Source: Paenibacillus sp. LHD-117 (GTDB lineage: Bacteria; Bacillota; Bacilli; Paenibacillales; Paenibacillaceae). From it: a stretch of 64,000 bases of DNA. A program made the position numbers and the translations under genes. Below, piece by piece: positions 42,387 through 51,894 of the stretch (the stretch's first letter is position 1; each line of letters opens with the position of its first letter). The notes beneath the pieces were generated by a model. The model saw only the letters and a program-made list of their open reading frames with translations, did no database searches and was not told the origin of the DNA. The stretch spans positions 19,838 to 83,837 of the forward strand of contig NZ_JAVFVT010000035.1 of NCBI RefSeq assembly GCF_030929555.1. The letters run 5' to 3'.

Positions 42387-44205
42387 GTGTTTGTCCCCCT
42401 TCTCGCGTATCCGAATCCCGACGTACATCCGCCGCGGCCGGAAGCTCCCAAACCATCTCGGCCCTTAATCCTCCCAGCTCCGACCTTCCGAACGACAGCC
42501 CCGATTTGTCCCCGAACAGATGGATGATGCGCTGGTTCGTATTCCAGAAGCCGTATCCCATGTCTTCCCGAAGCGGCTGCTTCATCTGGCGATTGAGCGC
42601 GTCCAATTGTTCTTCGGTCATACCCGGACCGTCGTCGTCCACGCAGAGCTTGCAGAAGCCGTCCTTCATCTCGCCGGTCATTCGGATCTCTCCCGAGGCG
42701 TACGACTTCCCGACTCCGTGAATGACGGCGTTCTCGACGACCGGCTGCAGCATCAGTCGCGGGACCTGCTGCTTCAGCATCTCTTCCGGAATGTCGATCC
42801 GGTAATGAATTCTGCCGTTGCGCAGCTTCTGGATGTCCAAATAATTGACGATCAATCCCGTCTCCTCTTGCAAAGAAGCCGTCGGACGCTCCAAGCGGGT
42901 CATATACCGGTAGTAAGCGCTCAAGTTATGTCCCATGGAGACGACGGCCTCTTCGTCCTTCATTTGGGCCATGTTGATCATATAGCCGATGCAATTATAC
43001 AGAAAATGCGGGTTGATCTGCGCCTGCAGCTGCTTGAGCGTCGCTTCCCTGGCCCGCAGCTTCTCGTTCAGGACGTTTTCGATCAGACTCTGGATCTGCT
43101 TCGACATATCGTTGAACCGGTAAAACAAAAACGCGAATTCGTTGTTCACGTTGGAGCTGATCCTCACAGAGAAATCCCCTCGCTGCACGCTCTGGAGGCC
43201 GAGGATCAGCTTGCGGATCGGGCGCTGCACGTTCCGGTACAGCAAGACGGAGGCGGATATGCCCACGACGAACAGGAACGCCATCGCCGCGTAAAACAAG
43301 TTGCGGCTGAACGAGATCGGTCCCAGAATGCGGTCCAGCGGCACGATATCCACCAGATGCCAGCCGAGCGAAACCGATTTTACCGCGCTGATCAGGTATC
43401 TTTTGCCGTCTAATTCCACGACCTTCTGCATCGTATCGCCGAGGTCCTGCCTGTCCAGCAGGCTAGTCAGCTCGCTTGCCATCTCCGCGTTGGCGCTGCG
43501 GTTCAGGATCGGCGCGATTCCCTTATGGTAGAACATCGGGTCGCCTTGCCCGCCGGACTTGTACGTGTCCAGCATGTTCTGTATGTTCTCGTGGTAGAAG
43601 CTCGCCTGCACGACCAGATTGCTGCCGCGCAGCGCGTCCTGCTGGCCGAACGAATCGGTGTAGAACCAGTGGAACGCCTCGGAGGTTCCCGGTCCCGGCG
43701 CTTCGCCGTCGCCATAGATCCACTTGCCGGCCACGTTCCGCTTCAAGTAAGCCTCGTCATAGCTGACCATTGTCTTCGCGTTCGATATCGCTTCTTTGTT
43801 CTGCTGCGAATAGACGGTAAACTCGACCGGCCAGATGTTCATGACCCCGGACTGCAGCATCATTTTCTCCTGGATGACGTATTTCGTTTGCATCCGGTCG
43901 TACAGATCGTCCCAGATGTTGAGGCCATTGAATTTCCGCACGTTGGGATCCTTCGAGAACGTGACCACAAAATCCATCGTCTGGTTGACCCGCGATTCGA
44001 TCTGGCTGGACAGGAACGACAGCTGCTTGATGTTCGACGCTTTGAGTTCCTTGTCGATGACGTTCGACGAGACGCCGTTGGAATAGGTGAAGAACAGGAT
44101 GACGGGGATAAATAGGATGATGATCAGCCCGTTGATTTTGGCGAACAGGCTCGTCTTGGAACCTACTTTTCTCCTGACCTTGCCGATGCTTCCGCGCAGC
44201 TCCAT
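42367..44205 (-). CDS. Sensor histidine kinase, YesM type
   Basis: A 612-aa kinase: membrane segment about 21-42, extracellular dCache-like sensor about 45-295, second membrane segment about 300-324, HAMP, then the His_kinase block LKQLQAQINPHFLYN with His400, and a HATPase (MLQPVVENAVIHGVG, VDDDGPGMTEEQ). It should sense the oligosaccharide or its binding protein and phosphorylate the regulator. ATG 44205 follows GGGGGAC, the same RBS form as the next gene. Divergent from the permease genes. Confidence 0.9.
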   Translation of the reverse strand: MELRGSIGKVRRKVGSKTSLFAKINGLIIILFIPVILFFTYSNGVSSNVIDKELKASNIKQLSFLSSQIESRVNQTMDFVVTFSKDPNVRKFNGLNIWDDLYDRMQTKYVIQEKMMLQSGVMNIWPVEFTVYSQQNKEAISNAKTMVSYDEAYLKRNVAGKWIYGDGEAPGPGTSEAFHWFYTDSFGQQDALRGSNLVVQASFYHENIQNMLDTYKSGGQGDPMFYHKGIAPILNRSANAEMASELTSLLDRQDLGDTMQKVVELDGKRYLISAVKSVSLGWHLVDIVPLDRILGPISFSRNLFYAAMAFLFVVGISASVLLYRNVQRPIRKLILGLQSVQRGDFSVRISSNVNNEFAFLFYRFNDMSKQIQSLIENVLNEKLRAREATLKQLQAQINPHFLYNCIGYMINMAQMKDEEAVVSMGHNLSAYYRYMTRLERPTASLQEETGLIVNYLDIQKLRNGRIHYRIDIPEEMLKQQVPRLMLQPVVENAVIHGVGKSYASGEIRMTGEMKDGFCKLCVDDDGPGMTEEQLDALNRQMKQPLREDMGYGFWNTNQRIIHLFGDKSGLSFGRSELGGLRAEMVWELPAAADVRRDSDTREGGQTHANDHR

Positions 44206-44345
44206 GCTTGTCCCCCTTGGCAAATTGCTCTACAAAACCCTATCGATCCTAACAAAGTCTTATAGTTCGATGATCATGGGCATTGTTAATATATATAGCA
44301 GGGCTTCGCCTCGGATACAAATGAATTTTTTGAGAGAGGGAGAGA

Positions 44346-45299
44346 ATGATGGACCCAATGACTTCGATGCAGCTCAGACCTGGCGCGGGCCGGAACGCTC
44401 GGAAGAGAACGGGATACCGGGTGCCGTGGATCCTGCATCTGATGGTTCTTCCCGCCGCGCTGTCCGTATTCGTTTTTTCCTACCTGCCCATGGGCGGGAT
44501 CGTCATGGCCTTCCAGGATTACAAGGCCGCACTCGGCTTTACCGGCTCGCCGTTTGTCGGCTTGAAACATTTCCGATATATGTTCGAGAATGACTATTTT
44601 ATCAAAATCACGATGAATACGCTTCTGTTCGCCTGCTCCAAAATCGTCTTGAACCTGATCGTGCCGTTCACGTTCGCTTTGCTGTTGAACGAAGTTCGGC
44701 ATATGGGCTTCAAACGGTCGATCCAGACGCTCGTCTACCTGCCCCACTTCCTGTCGTGGGTGACCCTCGGCGGCATCCTGATCGACCTGCTCGCACAGAC
44801 CGGCATCGTCAATCAGCTCTTGTCGAACTTGCTTGGCATCAAGCCGATCTTCTTCCTCGGCGACGGCACCTGGTTCCGGCTCACGATTATCTTCAGCGAC
44901 GTCTGGAAGGAATTCGGCTTCAACACGATCATTTTCCTTGCCGCGCTTGCCGGCATTAACCCGGCCTTGTACGAAGCGGCAGAGGTCGACGGCGCAAGCC
45001 GCCTCAAGCAAACGCTGCATATTACGATCCCATCGCTCGTTCCGATTCTCATCGTCGTCGCGACCCTTGCGCTCGGCAGCGTGCTGAACGCGAACTTCGA
45101 CCAAGTGTTCAACCTGTACAGCCCGATGATCTACCAGCAGGGCGACATCATCGATACGTTCGTCTACCGCGAAGGTTTGCTTAGCGGCCAATTCAGCTTC
45201 GCGACGGCCGTCAGCTTGTTCAAATCGGTCATCGGCCTCGTCTTGATCGTCGTCTCGTACCGTCTCGCCTACAAGTTCGCGGGATATCGCATTTTCTAG
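44346..45299 (+). CDS. Sugar ABC transporter permease (LplB/YteP-like)
   Basis: A 317-aa permease with six predicted membrane segments and the EAA loop YEAAEVDGASRLKQTLHITIPSL that contacts the ATPase. The N-terminus has a short basic extension before VPWILHLMVLPAALSVFVFS. RBS GAGGGAGAGA. It pairs with the second permease at 45524, although a 167-bp repeat separates them. Confidence 0.9.
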   Translation: MMDPMTSMQLRPGAGRNARKRTGYRVPWILHLMVLPAALSVFVFSYLPMGGIVMAFQDYKAALGFTGSPFVGLKHFRYMFENDYFIKITMNTLLFACSKIVLNLIVPFTFALLLNEVRHMGFKRSIQTLVYLPHFLSWVTLGGILIDLLAQTGIVNQLLSNLLGIKPIFFLGDGTWFRLTIIFSDVWKEFGFNTIIFLAALAGINPALYEAAEVDGASRLKQTLHITIPSLVPILIVVATLALGSVLNANFDQVFNLYSPMIYQQGDIIDTFVYREGLLSGQFSFATAVSLFKSVIGLVLIVVSYRLAYKFAGYRIF

Positions 45300-45329
45300 C
45301 TTGAACGTTGCAAATGCATAATAGTGCGT

Positions 45330-45496
45330 GTTCAAAAAGTCCGATTTTCAGTACCGAGAAGGTTGAATGAAGATTAGGGAATGAGGAGCGGAGCGTAGTG
45401 GAAGCTACGTGAGCACCGGAAGTCCCGGCTGAATTCAAGATTCGATGTCGACATGCTTCTCGAGTTACTTCGTAATCAAAATTGGATTTTTTGAAC
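45330..45496. repeat. MITE-like repeat, copy 2 (167 bp), inside the permease operon
   Basis: Ends GTTCAAAAAGTCCGATTTT (45330-45348) and, inverted, GTTCAAAAAATCCAATTTT (45478-45496). Interior blocks AGAAGGTTGAATGAAG, AATGAGGAGCGG, GAAGCTACGTGAGCACC, AGATTCGATGTCGA and TTCGTAATCAAAAT match copy 1 at 4610-4954. It is the only sizeable sequence between the two permease genes, which elsewhere are usually adjacent. Confidence 0.75.
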
Positions 45497-45523
45497 AACC
45501 TCTGATGGGAAGGGTGATCTCCT

Positions 45524-46396
45524 GTGTATCATAAAACGCTGCCATACCGGCTATTCAGCGTGTTCAACTACTTCATTCTGGCCGTCATTTCCATCGGTTG
45601 CCTGCTGCCGCTGTTCCATCTGCTAATGGTGTCCTTCAGCGATACGTCGGCGGCGAACGCGGGGCTCGTCACGTTATGGCCGATCGGCTTCACGACGGAG
45701 GCTTACGCGAAGACGTTCGACAACGCCAACTTCCTGACCTCCCTTTGGGTATCCGTGAAGCGGACCGTGATCGGCACGGCGCTTGCGCTGGCCGTCAACT
45801 CCGTAGCCGCGTATGCGCTGTCGAAGGACAACCGCGTATTCCGGGGGCGGAACGTGTACTTGTGGTATTTCGTCGTCACGATGCTATTCAGCGCCGGTCT
45901 CGTGCCGGCCTACGTCCTCATTCTGAAGCTGGGTCTGATGAACAGTCTGTTCGCCTTGATCCTGCCCGGCCTCGTGGCGGTCTATAATATCATTCTGCTC
46001 CTCAACTTCTTCCGGTCCGTACCGAAGGAGCTTGAGGAAGCCGCGTTCATCGACGGGGCCGGCTACTTGCGCAGCTTCGTCTCGGTGTTCCTCCCGGTCT
46101 CGCTGCCGGCGATCGCGACAATTGCCTTGTTCACCATGGTCGGCCACTGGAACGCGTACTTCGACGGCTTGATTTATATGAAGGGAGCCGAAAATCTGCC
46201 GCTTGCCAGCTTCATGCAAACGCTGATCGTACAAGGCAGCACGACCGGCTTCGATCCGGCCGTCATCGCCAACATGTCGCAGCGGACGCTGCGCGCCTCC
46301 CAAATCTTCATCAGCGCGCTCCCGATTCTGCTGGTGTACCCATTCCTGCAGCGTTTCTTCGTGAAAGGGATCGTCATCGGGGCGGTCAAGGAATAG
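45524..46396 (+). CDS. Sugar ABC transporter permease (LplC/YtcP-like)
   Basis: A 290-aa permease, six predicted membrane segments, with EAA loop LEEAAFIDGAGYLRSFVSVFLPVSLPAI and the typical C-terminal end GIVIGAVKE. It starts with GTG after GGGAAGGGTGATCTCCT. With the first permease it forms the membrane channel for the binding protein at 38977. Confidence 0.9.
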   Translation: MYHKTLPYRLFSVFNYFILAVISIGCLLPLFHLLMVSFSDTSAANAGLVTLWPIGFTTEAYAKTFDNANFLTSLWVSVKRTVIGTALALAVNSVAAYALSKDNRVFRGRNVYLWYFVVTMLFSAGLVPAYVLILKLGLMNSLFALILPGLVAVYNIILLLNFFRSVPKELEEAAFIDGAGYLRSFVSVFLPVSLPAIATIALFTMVGHWNAYFDGLIYMKGAENLPLASFMQTLIVQGSTTGFDPAVIANMSQRTLRASQIFISALPILLVYPFLQRFFVKGIVIGAVKE

Positions 46397-46420
46397 TGCG
46401 GTTGGAGTCGCGAAAAAAAA

Positions 46421-46462
46421 CGAAGCCCTTTCGCTTCCCTGCGGGAAGTCGAAAGGGCTTCG
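46421..46462 (-). terminator. Terminator between permease and sigma-factor genes
   Basis: CGAAGCCCTTTCG (46421-46433) and CGAAAGGGCTTCG (46450-46462) form a perfect 13-bp stem. The T-run (CGTTTTTTTTCG) is on the minus strand, so it mainly stops the sigma-factor operon; the convergent permease gene probably ends here too. Confidence 0.85.
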
Positions 46463-46494
46463 TGCGTGATGCGCGGCCTAGCGGAGGATGGCTT

Positions 46495-47154
46495 TCAGGT
46501 TCCCGTCCTCGCGGCCATAAACAGCGGCTTCGGGTCGTCGCACATGATGCAGCCGGTCCAGAGGTCGATCGCGGCCAGTTGGCCGAACGGGACGGACTGG
46601 GCGGATCGTCTTCCGCTCTTGGAGGTTGATCGGGCGCCCCGGACTTGCTCTGACTTTTGCTCCAGATCGTACGACAAGCGGCAAGAACGCAGCTTCTCCC
46701 GCGCGCGGAACAGCTGCGACCGGACGGCGGACATCGTCATGCGAAGCCCGCCGGCAATCTCGATCATCGTGAAGCCGAAGTAATCGGCGAGCAGCCAAAC
46801 GTTCAGCTGGCTTGCGGGCAGCCTCGCCGCGACCCACTCGAGCCAGCCTCTTATTTCGAAATAACAGGTATCCCTGCGCCCCTCTTCCTTCGGACACAGC
46901 CCAGAATCCTCTCTCAGCCTGCGCTTCCGGAACTGGTCGATCCGTTTGTTTCTTGCGACCTTCATCAGGAATGCCCTGATCTCTTTGATTTCGCCCTGCC
47001 GTTTGTAATAGCGGAAGGTCAGCGCGACCGTCTCCTGCAGCAAGTCTTCCCCGTCCCAGACCGAGCCTGTCAAATAAACGCAATAGTGGCGAAGCTCCGG
47101 CAGCCAAAGCTTCACGGCTTCTTCGAATGGCAGCGACGATGTCATTTGATTCAT
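46495..47154 (-). CDS. ECF-type RNA polymerase sigma factor
   Basis: A 219-aa sigma-70 family protein. Region 2: LTGSVWDGEDLLQETVALTFRYYKR. Region 4: NVWLLADYFGFTMIEIAGGLRMTMSAVRSQLFRAREKLR. The C-terminal about 50 residues are a polar tail ending CIMCDDPKPLFMAARTGT without a known domain. ATG 47154 follows AAAGGAG; the frame opens at 47178, overlapping the ATPase stop. It is the last gene of a transporter operon and no anti-sigma gene is seen, so transporter genes themselves may control it. Confidence 0.82.
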   Translation of the reverse strand: MNQMTSSLPFEEAVKLWLPELRHYCVYLTGSVWDGEDLLQETVALTFRYYKRQGEIKEIRAFLMKVARNKRIDQFRKRRLREDSGLCPKEEGRRDTCYFEIRGWLEWVAARLPASQLNVWLLADYFGFTMIEIAGGLRMTMSAVRSQLFRAREKLRSCRLSYDLEQKSEQVRGARSTSKSGRRSAQSVPFGQLAAIDLWTGCIMCDDPKPLFMAARTGT

Positions 47155-47174
47155 ATGATGCAGCTCCTTTCCGC

Positions 47175-48041
47175 TCACCGCTCCGAAGACGGAGGCTCCA
47201 GCCGGAGACCGGTCCCGTCGACGATCAGTTTGACTTTATCCGTAATGCCTAGCGACTCCCGATATTCCGCCGGAATTTGCAGCCTTCCGAATCGGTCGAC
47301 GACCGCGTACTCCTCATGCTCGCCGAACGAATCCGTTCGAGTGTCCAGAGAATCATCCGAATCCGCGCGCTTCAGCAGCTCGGAGCTCGTCATCCCGTCC
47401 CGGATCGCGACGACGCGGTCGACTTTACCCGCCAGCTGCATATCGTGCGTGACGATGACGATCGTCACGCCGGTCTCCTGGTTCAGCTTGCGGAAGATAC
47501 CCATGATGATATCCGCGGTCTGCGCGTCAACGGAACCCGTAGGCTCGTCCGCCAGCAGCAGCGATGGACGGTTCGCGAGCGAGATCGCGATGGCGGTTCG
47601 CTGCTGCTCGCCGCCCGACAGCTGTACCAATTTATTGCCGATGCGATGCGACAGCCCGACCCAATCGATCAGCTGCTTGGCATAGGCCGTATCGACTTTG
47701 CCCGCCACCATCATGGCCGTCTCAACGTTCTCGAGCACGGTCAAATACGGCAGCAGATTGCGCGAGTTGTTCTGCCAGATGAAGCCGACCGTATGCTGCT
47801 TATAGGCAACGCGCTCCTTCTCGTCCATCTGCAGCAAATCCCAGTCGCCGATCGTCGCCTTGCCTGCGGATGGACGGTCGAGGCCGCCAAGCACGTTCAA
47901 GAGCGTCGACTTCCCGCTGCCGCTGTTGCCGATGATCGCGATCATCTCGCCGGCCTCGACCTTGAGGTTCAGCCCCTGTAGAGCAACGACCTCTACATCG
48001 TCCGATTTGAATATTTTCACCAGTCCCTCGCATTCGATCAC
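47175..48041 (-). CDS. ABC ATPase with C-terminal AbrB-like domain
   Basis: A 288-aa LolD/MacB-type ATPase: Walker A GNSGSGKST (38-46), signature LSGGEQQR (141-148), Walker B LLLADEPTGS (161-170), H-loop VTHD (197-200). After about residue 240 comes a segment that reads like an AbrB/SpoVT swapped-hairpin: YAVVDRFGRLQIPAEYRESL, GITDKVKLIVDGTGLRLEPP (245-284). The first part pairs with the FtsX-type permease 2 bases upstream. The AbrB-like tail is unexpected; it could bind DNA or only mediate dimerisation. Confidence 0.85.
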   Translation of the reverse strand: MIECEGLVKIFKSDDVEVVALQGLNLKVEAGEMIAIIGNSGSGKSTLLNVLGGLDRPSAGKATIGDWDLLQMDEKERVAYKQHTVGFIWQNNSRNLLPYLTVLENVETAMMVAGKVDTAYAKQLIDWVGLSHRIGNKLVQLSGGEQQRTAIAISLANRPSLLLADEPTGSVDAQTADIIMGIFRKLNQETGVTIVIVTHDMQLAGKVDRVVAIRDGMTSSELLKRADSDDSLDTRTDSFGEHEEYAVVDRFGRLQIPAEYRESLGITDKVKLIVDGTGLRLEPPSSER

Positions 48042-48043
48042 CG

Positions 48044-50845
48044 TTATCTCTCCTCTCCCAGCTTGACCGCTTGATGGACACGCATGCGCATGATCTGCGC
48101 GGTCAGCAGCGTTCCGCCGGCCGCGATCATCGCCAAGACGATGATCAATAGCTGTAAGGTATCCCTCATTTCGAATACGATCGCGAACGGCGGCACTTGG
48201 TTATTCGCTCCCGACTGAAGGAACGGTATGAACAGCCGGCCGGCAAGCCGGCCGATGGCGAGTCCCAGCGCGATGGCCAGCCCCGTCGTGAGCAGCTGTT
48301 CCAGCAGCAGCATAAACGTTAATTGGCCGCGCATGAGCCCCGTCGCCCTGAGGATGCCGAGCTGCACGGTTCGCCTGGCGAGGCTGAACACCCAGAAGAG
48401 CAGATAGCCGATAAAGGATACCGCTACCGAAACGATAAACCCAAGCGATAAGATGCCGTAGATCCCTTCTCTCTCGGGCTGAAGTTTTCGGAGAATCCAT
48501 TCATTGCGCGCATCGCTCACCGCGGACGTCTCGATGCCTTGGCTTCGCAAATGTTCGACGATCGGCATCACCTTGGCATTGCCCTCCATATCCAGCCATA
48601 ACGCGTAAGGCGTGAGCGGGATTTGTTCATAGACGTAATCCAAATTCGCGACGACGAATGCCGAATTCGGGTCGAGCGACGGCCAGTAGTCGGTTACGCC
48701 CACGACGACCAGCTCGATGGGAATGTCCTGCGCCGTCATTTGGATCAAATCGCCGGGCTTCAGGCCGTGCTGCTTCGCGAACGAACTTGAAATGATGGCG
48801 CCTTGCTCGTATTCGCCGAGAAACCGGAGCAGCGTGAACGGATGCGCGGTTTTGTACAAGTCGGTCCGCCACCAGGCGCTTTTGGCAAAATCGACGTTGT
48901 CGACGCCCATCAGCTTGCCTTTGCCAAGCCCTTTGCCTGCCAACGACAGCTCGCCGTCCAGCTGAAGCACCCGAACCGACGAAGCGACTCCCGGCATATG
49001 CTCGAACGGCGCTTGCGGCGGCTCCGTATAGATGGTGTTGCGCGGCTGATCCTCCGGAATGTAGTTGCCCTCCTCGTCAAACAGCTCGACCTCCCCTTCC
49101 CATACGGGCTGCAGCACGACGTCCGCGCCGTTGCCGTACATCAGCCGCTCGCTTTCGTTCCGGTCCATCGTTCTTGCGGCGGAGGCGTGAAACACGCCGA
49201 GTCCGAGCGTCATGATCAGGAGCAGCATGAGCGGGTAATACGAACGCTGCGACCGCGACAGCTGCACGAATACCAAATGCAGCGAGACGGGAATCCACCT
49301 GCGGAACAATCGATGGAGCAGCCGCAGCAGGATCGGGAATAGACGAAGGCAAACAAGACCCGAGGCGAACATAGCCAAGGCGGGAACTAAGAAAAAGAGG
49401 GGCTGCGCCTGAACGCCGCCGCCGTCGCCGGATCCGCCGGCCAGCAATTGTCCGCTGCTGAACCCGTACCAGCCGAGGCCGGATGCGAGCAGCAGAGCCG
49501 CGTCGAGATACCACCGCTGCCATAGCGGAGCCCGGTCGCTTCTCGCCAGCTGCTTCTTATAATCGACGATGGACTGTTTCCCGTACGCGCCTACGGGCAG
49601 CGTGCCCGCGAGAATGGCGACCGCTACGGCCGCGAGGCCATACCAGCCGGATAACGCGCTCCATCCAATCGAGGCTTCCTTGCCCGGATTAAATTGCATG
49701 AAACCGTCCGTCCATACCATAAGTCGCGCCATCCCGAGCGCCAGCAGCATCCCCGATAGCCATGCGGCGGCACCAAGAATTGCCCCTTCCATCAGAAACA
49801 GCCCATAAACAAGCCGCATCCGGGCTCCTCTGCTGCGTAGGACCGCGATATCGTTGCGCTGCCGCTCCAGCGCTTGCCTGGCGTTCATATTGATGAAATA
49901 AAAGCACATCGCAAGCATGGGTACGGCCAGCGTCACAAGCAGCGCCTGGAGCGAAGCGTCCTCTCTCTTGAACTTGGCGATCAAGTCAAGGAAGCTCAGA
50001 TCGACGCGCGTGTCGCGCAGCATCCGGAATAAATTAGGCTCCAGCCTCTCCAGCTTGTTCTCCAGCCGGCTAAGGTCGCTTCGGTTCAGTGCCGACAGTT
50101 CGTACAGGCTGTACCAATTAGCCGAAGCCAGATTGCCGCCGAGCTTTCCCAGCACCGTTTCCTTCATCGTTTCCGGCGCGATCATAAGCATGCCGGAGTA
50201 GGAATCTACGCCCTGATACCAATAGGCCGAACGTTCATCCTTTGGACGGAACGCGCCGACGATTCGGATATCAACGGTTTTATTGCCTGACTGAGTCGTC
50301 ACCGTATAGGTATACACGTCTCCGACCTTGAGAAAATTCCTTGCCATCGCCTCCTCCGATACGATCGCTTCAATCGTGCCGTCCGCGTTGCTTGCTCCGT
50401 ACATGCGGCCATCCGTCAACTCAACCTGCTCTTTCATGCCGGTCTGCGACATGAGCGTCATCTGCCGCCGTCGGTTGTCCGTCGTCTGTCCCCCGCTTGG
50501 ACGCAGCTGAGATTGGCCAAGCGCATAAGACGCGACAGAATGCTTGCGCGGATAGCCGATCTCCTGCGGCAGTTTATTTTCGATGTACGCATCGACTGCC
50601 TTAAGCTCGTCAAGCTCGGTTTTCGCGTTGCGCGCGGCTTGGTAGCGCAGCAGCAGCGAGCCCGGAGGCGGAGCCGCATCGCTATCGTTCAGCGACGTCG
50701 CGATCATTTTGGATAACGCGTGTTCCGTATAGACCGGTATGCTGGCCGTGAACGCGACGGCTAGCAGCAAGCCGATGAACGAGCTGGCCGTCAGCGTCCG
50801 GTTGTTCCACATTTTTCGCCGGATAAACCGGAGCATTTGCTTCAT
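48044..50845 (-). CDS. FtsX-type ABC transporter permease, duplicated
   Basis: A 933-aa permease with two FtsX/MacB-like units. A first membrane segment (about 18-38) precedes a large extracellular domain, then a block of membrane segments (about 300-470 and 545-565), a second extracellular domain, and a final FtsX block (about 805-925: GFIVSVAVSFIGYLLFWVFS, LTFMLLLEQLLTTGLAIALG). Such proteins use mechanotransmission to move or release lipids, lipoproteins or peptides rather than forming a channel. It overlaps the MacA-like gene by 4 bases. Confidence 0.87.
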   Translation of the reverse strand: MKQMLRFIRRKMWNNRTLTASSFIGLLLAVAFTASIPVYTEHALSKMIATSLNDSDAAPPPGSLLLRYQAARNAKTELDELKAVDAYIENKLPQEIGYPRKHSVASYALGQSQLRPSGGQTTDNRRRQMTLMSQTGMKEQVELTDGRMYGASNADGTIEAIVSEEAMARNFLKVGDVYTYTVTTQSGNKTVDIRIVGAFRPKDERSAYWYQGVDSYSGMLMIAPETMKETVLGKLGGNLASANWYSLYELSALNRSDLSRLENKLERLEPNLFRMLRDTRVDLSFLDLIAKFKREDASLQALLVTLAVPMLAMCFYFINMNARQALERQRNDIAVLRSRGARMRLVYGLFLMEGAILGAAAWLSGMLLALGMARLMVWTDGFMQFNPGKEASIGWSALSGWYGLAAVAVAILAGTLPVGAYGKQSIVDYKKQLARSDRAPLWQRWYLDAALLLASGLGWYGFSSGQLLAGGSGDGGGVQAQPLFFLVPALAMFASGLVCLRLFPILLRLLHRLFRRWIPVSLHLVFVQLSRSQRSYYPLMLLLIMTLGLGVFHASAARTMDRNESERLMYGNGADVVLQPVWEGEVELFDEEGNYIPEDQPRNTIYTEPPQAPFEHMPGVASSVRVLQLDGELSLAGKGLGKGKLMGVDNVDFAKSAWWRTDLYKTAHPFTLLRFLGEYEQGAIISSSFAKQHGLKPGDLIQMTAQDIPIELVVVGVTDYWPSLDPNSAFVVANLDYVYEQIPLTPYALWLDMEGNAKVMPIVEHLRSQGIETSAVSDARNEWILRKLQPEREGIYGILSLGFIVSVAVSFIGYLLFWVFSLARRTVQLGILRATGLMRGQLTFMLLLEQLLTTGLAIALGLAIGRLAGRLFIPFLQSGANNQVPPFAIVFEMRDTLQLLIIVLAMIAAGGTLLTAQIMRMRVHQAVKLGEER

Positions 50846-51894
50846 TTGCCGATCACCTTCTGCCCGGGCTCCAGCCCCTTCACGATTTCCACTTCGGTCG
50901 AGGTCGACAATCCCACTTCTACGTCGACTTCCCGCTTATTGCCTTCCGCATCCACCACCTGCACGTAATGGCGATTCGAGGCGGACCGCAGCGCGGCGGG
51001 TGGAATGAGCACGACATCCTTCTTCCGCTCCGTCACGACCGCCGCGCTAAGCGGCGTGCCCGATTTGACCTCCTTGGGAAATTCGTCCAGCTCGATGAGC
51101 ACGTAGCCGTCAAGCGACTCGCCTTGATCGGAAGAGCCGGACGATAGGGGCATCCGAAGCACTTTTCCGTCGAAGCTGCCCGCCGTATTGATCTGAACCT
51201 TCGCTTCCATGCCGGGCGCGATCTTCTCCAGGTCGGACGCGGCGAAGTCGACGGCGACGACCAGCTTCGTCAAATCCGCGATTTGGCCGACGGACTCGTA
51301 CGCGTTCACCATATCGCCTGCTTCCTTAGCGAGCGATACGATCGTTCCGTCGAACGGAGCCACTAGCTTGGACGCCTCGAGCTTTGCCGCAAGCTCATCC
51401 CTTTCGCTGACCAGCAGCTCGAAATTCAGCTCGTCCAGCTCCTTTTGAGTCGGGGTACGGCTATCGTCCCTTAGCTTCTCGATCATGGAGAGTTCCGCTT
51501 GCCGCACCTCGATGTTTTTGCGCTTCAATTGCGTCTCCAGCGTGCCGGTCGCGAGAATCGCGATCACTTGCCCTTTCTTGACCGTGTCGCCGGCTTCCAC
51601 CTTCAGCTCGGCAATCTGCCCGCTTTCGCCGCCGAATCGGAGCTCCTCTTGCGCGCTGGACATCAGCTTCCCCGTCGCGCTCACTTTCGTCTCGATGTCC
51701 GCCTTCGCCACGGTAAATTCCGGCTTCTTGGACAGCTTCGGCGGTTCGATCAGCTCGATCAGCTCCGCGCCTTGCGACTCGGGAGCCAAGCTGCAGCCGG
51801 CCGCAACGAGCATAACCGTTAAACAGGCCAGCGCGATTGCCGGTCTCCCGCTTCTACGAACCCAATCGGCCGTCGGCCATTTCATAAACATCAT
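50842..51894 (-). CDS. MacA/HlyD-like periplasmic-adaptor lipoprotein
   Basis: A 350-aa membrane fusion protein. Lipoprotein signal with VAAGC (Cys34). Then a biotinyl-lipoyl half (GQIAELKVEAGDTVKKGQVI), a short coiled coil (about 115-165), the second half-motif VAPFDGTIVSLAKEAGDMV, a beta-barrel and a membrane-proximal domain. In Gram-positives such proteins work with FtsX-type permeases in peptide or toxin export and resistance. ATG 51894 follows GGAGG at 6 bases; it overlaps the upstream ATPase gene by 41 bases. Confidence 0.87.
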   Translation of the reverse strand: MMFMKWPTADWVRRSGRPAIALACLTVMLVAAGCSLAPESQGAELIELIEPPKLSKKPEFTVAKADIETKVSATGKLMSSAQEELRFGGESGQIAELKVEAGDTVKKGQVIAILATGTLETQLKRKNIEVRQAELSMIEKLRDDSRTPTQKELDELNFELLVSERDELAAKLEASKLVAPFDGTIVSLAKEAGDMVNAYESVGQIADLTKLVVAVDFAASDLEKIAPGMEAKVQINTAGSFDGKVLRMPLSSGSSDQGESLDGYVLIELDEFPKEVKSGTPLSAAVVTERKKDVVLIPPAALRSASNRHYVQVVDAEGNKREVDVEVGLSTSTEVEIVKGLEPGQKVIGK

